The translations under genes and the position numbers were made by a program. Under the pieces are notes generated by a model, which saw nothing but the letters and a program-made list of their open reading frames with translations, was not told where the DNA came from and did no database searches. DNA of 64,000 nucleotides. It comes from Flavobacteriales bacterium (GTDB taxonomy: Bacteria; Bacteroidota; Bacteroidia; Flavobacteriales_E; Vicingaceae). This document shows positions 57,605 to 64,000 of this stretch, piece after piece. Numbering within the stretch: the stretch's first letter is position 1; every line of letters starts with the position of its first letter. Location: positions 62,001 to 126,000 of the forward strand of contig JABTUP010000003.1 in the NCBI GenBank assembly GCA_015075325.1, given 5' to 3'.

Positions 57605-60600
57605 ATGGCTTTTAAGCACGATAACAATAATATAAACAGTAATTTCTCAAAAATTACCATCAGTTTATCTTCTCCAGAATCGATTTTAGAAAGATCGAGT
57701 GGAGAAGTTTTAAAACCTGAAACCATTAATTATAGAACATATAAACCTGAAAGAGACGGTTTATTCTGTGAAAGAATTTTTGGACCAGTAAAAGATTGGG
57801 AATGTCACTGTGGTAAATATAAAAGAATCAGATATAAAGGAATTATCTGCGACAGATGTGGTGTTGAAGTTACTGAGAAAAAAGTAAGAAGAGAACGTAT
57901 GGGTCACATCAACTTAGTTGTTCCTGTTGCTCATATCTGGTACTTTAAATCTTTGCCAAACAAAATTGGTTATTTATTAGGTTTACCTACCAAAAAACTA
58001 GATGCAATTATTTATTACGAAAGATACGTTGTAATTAATGCGGCTAGTGCTATGAATGCTGATGGTGAGCCAGTTCAATACCTTGATTTCTTATCTGAAG
58101 AAGAATACTTAGATATCTTAGATACTCTTCCAAAAGAAAATCAATATTTGGATGAAAATGATCCAAACAAGTTTGTGGCAAAAATGGGTGCAGAAGCTTT
58201 ATATGAGCTTTTAAAACGCTTAGATTTAGACTCTTTATCTTACGATTTAAGACACCAAGCAAATACAGAAACTTCGCAACAAAGAAAAAATGAAGCTTTA
58301 AAAAGACTTCAAGTTGTTGAATCATTCAGAGCTTCTAACTTAGAGATAGAAAACAGACCTGAATGGATGGTTGTTCGTGTAGTTCCTGTTATTCCACCAG
58401 AATTAAGACCACTTGTGCCTCTTGATGGTGGTAGATTTGCTACTTCAGATTTAAATGACCTTTACAGAAGAGTTATTATTAGAAACAATCGTTTAAAAAG
58501 ATTAATCGAAATTAAAGCTCCAGACGTGATTTTACGTAACGAAAAACGTATGTTACAAGAATCTGTTGATGCTTTATTTGATAACTCAAGAAAATCAAGT
58601 GCAGTTAAAACTGATGCAAATAGAGCATTAAAATCACTTTCTGATAGTTTAAAAGGTAAATCTGGACGATTCCGTCAAAATTTATTAGGTAAACGTGTGG
58701 ATTATTCAGCACGTTCGGTAATTGTTGTTGGACCAGATTTAAAACTTCACGAATGTGGTATTCCAAAAGATATGGCTGCTGAGCTTTACAAACCATTTAT
58801 CATCAGAAAATTGATTGAAAGAGGTGTTGTAAAAACAGTAAAATCTGCTAAAAAAATAGTTGATAAAAAAGAACCTGTAGTTTGGGATATTTTAGAAAAC
58901 GTATTGAAAGGACACCCAGTTTTACTTAACCGTGCCCCTACTCTACACCGTTTAGGTATTCAAGCGTTTCAACCAAAATTAATTGAAGGTAAAGCAATTC
59001 GTTTACATCCATTAGTTTGTACAGCGTTTAACGCGGATTTTGATGGTGACCAAATGGCTGTTCACTTACCATTAGGTAACGCAGCAATTTTAGAAGCTCA
59101 ATTATTGATGTTGGCTTCTCACAACATTCTTAACCCTGCAAATGGTACACCAGTTACTCTTCCATCTCAAGATATGGTTCTTGGTTTATATTACATTACC
59201 AAAGAAAGAAGATCAACTAAAGATGAAGTTGTAAAAGGTGAAGGAAAAATTTTCTATTCTCCAGAAGAGGTTATCATAGCTAACAATGAAGGAAAAGCTG
59301 CTTTACATGCGTGCATTAAAGTAAGAACTAAAGACATCGAAAATGGTGTATTGGTAGATAAAATAATCGATACTACTGTTGGTAGAGTAATATTTAATCA
59401 ATTAGTTCCTCAAGAAGTTGGATACGTTAATGAATTATTGACTAAAAAATCATTGAGAGATATTATTGGTAGAATCTTAAAAATTAGCGGAACTACAAGA
59501 ACCGTTCATTTCTTAGATGATATCAAAACATTAGGTTACAACATGGCTTTCAAAGGTGGTTTATCATTTAACCTAGATGATATTATTATACCAGCAGAGA
59601 AAGAAGTGATGGTATCTGATGCTAATGCTCAAGTTGATGAAGTAATGGCTAACTATAACATGGGTTTCATTACAAACAATGAGCGTTACAACCAAATTAT
59701 TGATATCTGGACACATACCAACACCAAATTGACTAATACCCTTATGAACCGTTTGAAAAACGATAATCAAGGATTTAACTCAATTTACATGATGTTCGAT
59801 TCTGGTGCAAGGGGTTCTAAAGAACAGATTCGTCAGTTATCAGGTATGAGAGGTTTGATGGCTAAGCCACAAAAATCAGGTTCTACAGGTCAAGAAATTA
59901 TTGAAAATCCAATTTTATCTAACTTTAAAGAAGGTCTTTCGGTATTAGAGTATTTTATATCTACTCACGGTGCTCGTAAAGGTTTAGCGGATACGGCTCT
60001 TAAAACTGCAGATGCTGGTTACTTAACAAGAAGATTAGTTGACGTTGCTCAAGATGTTGTAATTTCAGATAATGATTGTGGTACTTTAAGAGGTTTAATT
60101 GCCTCTGCATTAATGAATAATGATGAAGTTGTCGAATCTTTATTTGATAGAATTATTGGAAGAACAAGTGTTCACGATATTTTCCATCCAAAAACTGAAG
60201 AACTTATTGTAGCTTCTGGTGAGCAAATTACTGAAGATATTGCAGAAAAAATTGTAGCTGCTGGTTATGATGAAGTTGAAATTCGTTCGGTATTAACTTG
60301 CGAGTTAAAACGTGGAGTTTGTGCTAAATGTTATGGTAGAAACCTATCAACAGGAAGAATGGTTCAAAAAGGTGAAGCTGTTGGTGTAATTGCTGCTCAA
60401 TCAATTGGTGAGCCAGGTACTCAGTTAACACTTAGAACTTTCCACATTGGTGGTACTGCATCTAAAATTACTGGTGAAAATGGCATTGTTGCTAAATACG
60501 ACGGTAAAGTAGAAATTGAAGAACTAAGAACAATAGATAAGAAAACCAATGATGGTGTTAAAACATTAGTAATTGGTCGTTCGGCTGAGATGAAAATTGT

Positions 60601-61906
60601 TGATGCTAAAACTGGTGTGGTGTTAACTACTAACAACATACCTTATGGATCGCAAATTTTTGTAGAAAATGGACAAAAAATTGAGAAAGGAACTAAAATT
60701 TGTGAATGGGATCCTTACAATGCTGTAATTCTTACAGAGGTTGATGGTATTGTAGCTTTCGAAAACTTCGAATTAGGTATTACTTATAAAGAAGAATCGG
60801 ATGAGCAAACAGGATTTACTGAAAAAGTAATTTCAGAGATCAAAGACAAAAAGAAAATTCCAGTTCTTACCATTGTTAACAGTAAAAAAGAATTATTAAG
60901 AACATATAACTTACCTGTAGGTTCACATATCGTTGTAAACGAAGGTGATAAAGTTTCGGGTGGTGATATCTTAGTAAAAATACCTAGAGTATCAGGTTCA
61001 AGCTCGGATATTACGGGTGGTTTACCAAGGGTAACTGAGTTATTCGAGGCTAGAAATCCATCTAATCCAGCAATTGTTACTGAAATTGATGGTATCGTAT
61101 CTTTTGGTAAAATTAAAAGAGGTAACAGAGAAATCATTATTGAATCGAAAAGCGGACAAGTTGCTAAATACTTAGTAAACTTATCTAAACATATTCTTGT
61201 ACAAGAAAATGATTTCGTTAAAGCTGGTTCTCCATTATCTGAAGGTTCTATTACTCCTTCTGATATCCTTGCAATTAAAGGACCTACTGCTGTTCAAGAA
61301 TACATTGTAAATGAAGTTCAGGAGGTTTACCGTTTACAAGGTGTAAAAATTAACGATAAACACTTTGAGGTTATTGTTAGACAGATGATGAGAAAAGTAC
61401 TTATTATCGACCAAGGTGATACTTCATTCTTAGAAAATTCTATCGTTAATAAATTAGATTTTATGGAAGAAAACGACTGGATTTATGATAAAATGGTTAT
61501 CACAGATGCAGGAGATTCGGAAGTATTAAAATCTGGTCAAATTGTTTCATTGCGTCAATTAAGAGACGAAAACTCTAAATTAAAACGAATGGATAAAAAA
61601 GTAGTTGTTGCAAGACAAGCTGTTCCAGCAACATCTAGTGCTATTATCCAAGGTATTACAAGAGCTTCGTTACAAACGGATAGCTTTATTTCAGCAGCAT
61701 CGTTCCAAGAAACGACAAAAGTGTTGAATGAAGCAGCTGTAAGAGGAAAAGTTGACCATTTATTAGGATTGAAAGAGAATGTAATTGTTGGTAAATTAAT
61801 ACCTGCTGGTACTGGATTACGTGAGTTTAAAGACTACGTAGTTGGTTCTAAAGACGACTACAATCAATTAATCTCTTCTAAAAAAGAAGCAGTTATTGAA
61901 GATTAA
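57605..61906 (+). CDS. rpoC: DNA-directed RNA polymerase subunit beta-prime
   Basis: The 1433-residue subunit shows the zinc-binding [23 protein letters not shown] near residue 64, the catalytic magnesium site [14 protein letters not shown] near residue 478, the trigger-loop/bridge region and [16 protein letters not shown] for the second zinc site. It follows rpoB by 30 bp and is probably cotranscribed. Confidence 0.99.
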   Translation: MAFKHDNNNINSNFSKITISLSSPESILERSSGEVLKPETINYRTYKPERDGLFCERIFGPVKDWECHCGKYKRIRYKGIICDRCGVEVTEKKVRRERMGHINLVVPVAHIWYFKSLPNKIGYLLGLPTKKLDAIIYYERYVVINAASAMNADGEPVQYLDFLSEEEYLDILDTLPKENQYLDENDPNKFVAKMGAEALYELLKRLDLDSLSYDLRHQANTETSQQRKNEALKRLQVVESFRASNLEIENRPEWMVVRVVPVIPPELRPLVPLDGGRFATSDLNDLYRRVIIRNNRLKRLIEIKAPDVILRNEKRMLQESVDALFDNSRKSSAVKTDANRALKSLSDSLKGKSGRFRQNLLGKRVDYSARSVIVVGPDLKLHECGIPKDMAAELYKPFIIRKLIERGVVKTVKSAKKIVDKKEPVVWDILENVLKGHPVLLNRAPTLHRLGIQAFQPKLIEGKAIRLHPLVCTAFNADFDGDQMAVHLPLGNAAILEAQLLMLASHNILNPANGTPVTLPSQDMVLGLYYITKERRSTKDEVVKGEGKIFYSPEEVIIANNEGKAALHACIKVRTKDIENGVLVDKIIDTTVGRVIFNQLVPQEVGYVNELLTKKSLRDIIGRILKISGTTRTVHFLDDIKTLGYNMAFKGGLSFNLDDIIIPAEKEVMVSDANAQVDEVMANYNMGFITNNERYNQIIDIWTHTNTKLTNTLMNRLKNDNQGFNSIYMMFDSGARGSKEQIRQLSGMRGLMAKPQKSGSTGQEIIENPILSNFKEGLSVLEYFISTHGARKGLADTALKTADAGYLTRRLVDVAQDVVISDNDCGTLRGLIASALMNNDEVVESLFDRIIGRTSVHDIFHPKTEELIVASGEQITEDIAEKIVAAGYDEVEIRSVLTCELKRGVCAKCYGRNLSTGRMVQKGEAVGVIAAQSIGEPGTQLTLRTFHIGGTASKITGENGIVAKYDGKVEIEELRTIDKKTNDGVKTLVIGRSAEMKIVDAKTGVVLTTNNIPYGSQIFVENGQKIEKGTKICEWDPYNAVILTEVDGIVAFENFELGITYKEESDEQTGFTEKVISEIKDKKKIPVLTIVNSKKELLRTYNLPVGSHIVVNEGDKVSGGDILVKIPRVSGSSSDITGGLPRVTELFEARNPSNPAIVTEIDGIVSFGKIKRGNREIIIESKSGQVAKYLVNLSKHILVQENDFVKAGSPLSEGSITPSDILAIKGPTAVQEYIVNEVQEVYRLQGVKINDKHFEVIVRQMMRKVLIIDQGDTSFLENSIVNKLDFMEENDWIYDKMVITDAGDSEVLKSGQIVSLRQLRDENSKLKRMDKKVVVARQAVPATSSAIIQGITRASLQTDSFISAASFQETTKVLNEAAVRGKVDHLLGLKENVIVGKLIPAGTGLREFKDYVVGSKDDYNQLISSKKEAVIED

Positions 61907-61917
61907 TAAAGAAGTTG

Positions 61918-61963
61918 GAAGACCGAAGTCGGAAGTTGGAAGAAACTTCGGTCTTCGGTCTTC
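61918..61963 (+). repeat. Hairpin-forming interspersed repeat after rpoC
   Basis: GAAGACCGAAG (61918-61928) pairs with CTTCGGTCTTC (61946-61956, extended as a tandem copy to 61963). Followed by TATTTTT. It probably terminates rpoC and resembles repeats common in Bacteroidota intergenic DNA. Confidence 0.6.
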
Positions 61964-61983
61964 TATTTTTCAACTTTAAAAAA

Positions 61984-62295
61984 ATGAGCGAAAAACCAAA
62001 CGAAAATCAATTAAACATCGAACTTTCGGAAGAAATTGCTGAAGGTATTTACTCGAATTTGGCTATCATAAGCCATTCCAATTCGGAATTTGTAATCGAT
62101 TTTATAAAAGTAATGCCTGGTATGCCAAAGGCAAAAGTAAAATCGAGAGTTCTAATGACTCCCGAACATGCTAAACGTTTGTTACTTGCCTTGCAAGATA
62201 ACATACACAAGTTTGAAGCAAAACATGGTAAAATAAAAGACATTGAAGCTGGAGGTATTCCACTTAACTTTGGTGGACCAACTGCTGAGGCTTAA
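61984..62295 (+). CDS. DUF3467 family protein
   Basis: The ATG at 61984 gives 103 residues: MSEKPNENQLNIELSEEIAEGIYSNLAIISHSNSEFVIDFIKVMPGMPKAKVKSRVLMTPEHAKRLL and an N-H-K-F-rich end. This is the small DUF3467 family often found next to rpoC in Bacteroidota. An upstream in-frame start (61915) lies in a repeat and is rejected. The function is unknown. Confidence 0.88.
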   Translation: MSEKPNENQLNIELSEEIAEGIYSNLAIISHSNSEFVIDFIKVMPGMPKAKVKSRVLMTPEHAKRLLLALQDNIHKFEAKHGKIKDIEAGGIPLNFGGPTAEA

Positions 62296-62314
62296 ATATG
62301 ATTAGATTTATTTG

Positions 62315-62839
62315 ATGAAGGATATTATTAAAATAGAACATTATTCATCATCATTTCTTAGCAGAATTAAATATTTAATTATAATTCATCTAGGAATCTT
62401 TTTACTATTTGGTTTTATTTCATTCTTAAAAAAAGGAATCGATATTATTGATTGGACTTTAATTATTATCACTTTATTTATTGTAATTTCTTTACTATTT
62501 AACATAAAACAATCCCTTATATATCTTTCTGATTTTTATTCAGATAAACAAAAAGTAAAGGTTAAGTATTTTTATGGAAGAAGAGAAAAAATGATTGAAA
62601 CTGATATTAATCAAATAAATATAATACTGAAAAATAAATCAAGAAAATCTGGTTTTAATTGTGAACTCTTGTTAGAAGTTAATCAAATTAAATTTGTTAT
62701 TGATGATACATTTGATTGGTCATTAAAGGAAATGATGAATCTATATCTTTTTATAAAAAATTCAAAGGAAGAAATTCTTACAGAAAATGATAAAGATAAT
62801 TTATCAAAATTAAAGGATAAAATAGATAGAGGTAAATAA
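62315..62839 (+). CDS. Hypothetical membrane protein with two helices
   Basis: The ATG at 62315 (preferred to an adjacent TTG) gives 174 residues. Two hydrophobic segments occur near residues 20-40 and 48-68 (IKYLIIIHLGIFLLFGFISFL, WTLIIITLFIVISLLF). The rest is soluble and charged (VKVKYFYGRREKMIETDINQINIILKNKSRK, then a long lysine/glutamate tail), a little like PH-domain (bPH2-type) proteins. I do not recognise a family. It is followed by a terminator. Confidence 0.6.
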   Translation: MKDIIKIEHYSSSFLSRIKYLIIIHLGIFLLFGFISFLKKGIDIIDWTLIIITLFIVISLLFNIKQSLIYLSDFYSDKQKVKVKYFYGRREKMIETDINQINIILKNKSRKSGFNCELLLEVNQIKFVIDDTFDWSLKEMMNLYLFIKNSKEEILTENDKDNLSKLKDKIDRGK

Positions 62840-62840
62840 T

Positions 62841-62877
62841 AAAAAAGGGATTCAAATTGAATCCCCTTTTTGTTTTT
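62841..62877 (+). terminator. Rho-independent terminator
   Basis: GGGATTCAA and TTGAATCCC with an A centre, A-rich before and T-rich after. It ends the membrane-protein gene. Confidence 0.85.
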
Positions 62878-62878
62878 A

Positions 62879-62901
62879 TTTACTTACCGTTTCCACCCAT
62901 T
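62879..62901. repeat. Direct repeat left of toxin-antitoxin pair
   Basis: A 23-bp sequence (TTTACTTACCGTTTCCACCC plus ATT). It recurs at 63705-63727 with one mismatch. On the minus strand it encodes WVETVSK in one frame, preceded here by a short open stretch (EAFVNARK), which looks like a gene remnant. Confidence 0.7.
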
Positions 62902-62941
62902 TACGAGCATTTACAAATGCTTCTAAATTAAATTTTCAGTA

Positions 62942-63289
62942 CTAGCTCCTAATCTTTAATTTATTAGGCTGCATTAAAACTGGAAAAAAATCAGTGATGT
63001 AGATTTTACCTATTGATTTATTTACAAAATAAATAATCTTGATTTCGAAATTGCGAGTTTCTTTGTATAAAATAAATCTAAATTGCTGTGGATATACTTT
63101 TAAGTTTGGTTCAAGAGTTCCTTTTTCTGGCATTAATGAAAGAGTTGAAATTAACTCTATAATATTAGCATCTATTTCAAGAGCTCTTTTAATACTAAAA
63201 TTATCCACTAGATACGCTAAAATTTCTTCTTGATATCTCTTTTCTGCTGGGTAAGTTATTTCAATTTCGAAGCTTTGTTGTTTAGCCAT
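62942..63289 (-). CDS. ParE/RelE-like toxin
   Basis: This 115-residue protein has the RelE/ParE pattern: FEIEITYPAEKRYQEEILAYLVDNFSIKRALE, then LSLMPEKGTLEPNLKVYPQQFRFILYKETRNFEIKIIYFVNKSIGKIYITDFFPV. It is about 15-20 residues longer than many members. The upstream ORF overlaps by 34 bp and is likely the antitoxin. Whether it cuts mRNA or poisons gyrase is not visible from the sequence. Confidence 0.75.
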   Translation of the reverse strand: MAKQQSFEIEITYPAEKRYQEEILAYLVDNFSIKRALEIDANIIELISTLSLMPEKGTLEPNLKVYPQQFRFILYKETRNFEIKIIYFVNKSIGKIYITDFFPVLMQPNKLKIRS

Positions 63290-63477
63290 TCCGCATTGTT
63301 TGATTGAAATGAATTTAATGATATCAATTGTCCATCCTCAATTGCTTTAATTGATTCTTCTGCACGATATTGTAAATGAGCTTGTTTTAATAATTTCTCG
63401 TACTGCTGTAATATTCCCTCTTCTTTTATTTGCATTAATCTTTCAATCAATACCAATTTTTTGGTTTCTATGCTCAT
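63256..63477 (-). CDS. Putative antitoxin
   Basis: A 73-residue, mostly helical protein (KLVLIERLMQIKEEGILQQYEKLLKQAHLQYRAEESIKAIEDGQ) with the conserved small antitoxin look: a helical N-terminus and a linker/C-terminus with SLNSFQSNNAEWLNN that may wrap the toxin. Start ATG at 63477; it overlaps the toxin gene by 34 bp, which is typical of coupled pairs. I do not identify the DNA-binding class. Confidence 0.65.
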   Translation of the reverse strand: MSIETKKLVLIERLMQIKEEGILQQYEKLLKQAHLQYRAEESIKAIEDGQLISLNSFQSNNAEWLNNKASKLK

Positions 63478-63630
63478 GATGTCATTATTTAGAGTTCTAA
63501 CAAATTTAACGTATTATTCTTGTTTTCGTTCAACTTTCATCAAATTTTCAGAACAAAATCACGAAAATTATCTTTGTTTTATTACTGTAAAATAAGCGTT
63601 TATTTTAGAAGCTATTTTATACAAAACATT

Positions 63631-63692
63631 AATATTTAGCGAACCTATTCACCAAATATTAATATTTTTAGTGAATACATTCACCAAAAATG
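63631..63692 (+). promoter_or_regulatory. Two repeated operator-like sites with GTGAAT-AC-ATTCAC palindrome
   Basis: Two units of about 30 bp (63631-63660 and 63661-63692) share AATATT, GAA, ATTCACCAAA. The second contains the perfect palindrome GTGAAT-AC-ATTCAC (63670-63683). They lie before an ATG at 63690 whose plus-strand frame is only 16 codons. They look like an orphaned operator/promoter of a lost or truncated gene. Confidence 0.45.
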
Positions 63693-63704
63693 AAATTTTA
63701 CAAG

Positions 63705-63727
63705 TTTACTTACTGTTTCCACCCATT
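63705..63727. repeat. Direct repeat right of toxin-antitoxin pair
   Basis: TTTACTTACTGTTTCCACCC plus ATT, 22 of 23 identical with 62879-62901. It lies 24 bp downstream (in the minus sense) of the acs stop codon. Confidence 0.7.
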
Positions 63728-63751
63728 AATTTGTATTTAAAAGAAAAAAAA

Positions 63752-64000
63752 TTATAAAGCCCCTTTCTTTATATCATCCACAACCATTGGGTCAAGTAAC
63801 GTTGAAATGTCACCTAAGTTAGAGGTATCTCCTTCCGCAATTTTACGGAGAATTCTTCGCATAATTTTCCCAGAACGAGTTTTGGGCAACCCTTTTACCA
63901 CTTGTATTTTATCTGGTTTTGCAATAGGTCCAATTTCTTTGGTAACTTGTTCTAACAATTCTTTTCTTATTTCCTGTTCGTTAACTTCTTTATTGCAAAT
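63752..64000 (-). CDS. acs: Acetyl-CoA synthetase, C-terminal part (window edge)
   Basis: The open minus-strand frame runs from the window end to TAA at 63752, giving about 82 residues of an acyl-adenylate enzyme. [32 protein letters not shown] contains the acetylatable catalytic lysine in the SGKIMRR motif, and [25 protein letters not shown] matches the acetyl-CoA synthetase C-terminus. It activates acetate to acetyl-CoA. The start lies outside the window. Confidence 0.9.
   Translation of the reverse strand: MCNKEVNEQEIRKELLEQVTKEIGPIAKPDKIQVVKGLPKTRSGKIMRRILRKIAEGDTSNLGDISTLLDPMVVDDIKKGAL

Noticed and set aside
61915-61983. Longer DUF3467 frame
   Set aside because: The extension is made of the interspersed repeat after rpoC and lies in a hairpin.

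Overview
The window comes from an AT-rich Bacteroidota chromosome, most likely a Flavobacteriales member. The evidence is type IX secretion (T9SS) components (PorU, PorV, PorP/SprF, GldJ), many secreted proteins with T9SS C-terminal sorting domains, TAnnTTTG promoter boxes, bacillithiol synthesis (BshC), and the conserved rpsU-xerC-hpf-tRNA-tuf-secE-nusG-rplKAJL-rpoBC locus. I cannot name genus or species. I saw no rRNA genes, CRISPR array or transposase.

Layout. 1-5655 (minus): an incomplete secreted repeat protein, a CHU_C-type secreted protein and a choice-of-anchor-B/T9SS protein. 5771-9679 (minus): a small LETM1-like protein, a LysM/periplasmic-binding-fold protein and guaA. 9892-15059 (plus): two T9SS-exported proteins that share an extracellular domain and a nearly identical structured 5' leader. 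15222-26193 (minus): housekeeping and envelope genes bshC, rimO, ftsY, DUF4295, rpmG, murB, ispF, then porV and porU. 26372-30219 (plus): PorP/SprF, gldJ, murF. 30251-36939: two acyl-CoA dehydrogenases, anmK, a sodium-dependent transporter with a MetS-like small subunit, an HhH protein and apt. 36942-47126: an accessory block holding a secreted metalloprotease-like gene fused to a frame-broken repeat, then a second, mostly intact copy of that repeat. 47218-62295: the translation/transcription locus with five tRNAs. 62315-64000: a membrane protein, a toxin-antitoxin pair and the 3' end of acs.

How it fits together. PorU and PorV form the sortase/shuttle that releases and anchors CTD cargo at the cell surface. 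GldJ and PorP/SprF belong to the same secretion/gliding machinery, and at least six cargo genes or gene pieces lie in the window. MurB, MurF, AnmK and the LysM protein serve peptidoglycan synthesis and recycling.

Most notable signals. (1) A conserved leader RNA (core plus a compensated closing stem) sits 23-24 nt before the start codons of two related secreted-protein genes. (2) A roughly 10.2 kb T9SS cargo block is bounded by 24-bp direct repeats, one of them the 3' end of the acyl-CoA dehydrogenase gene. (3) Palindromic repeats are inserted in frame in several coding regions, and at one of them two paralogues switch to unrelated sorting domains. (4) A toxin-antitoxin pair is bounded by 23-bp direct repeats.
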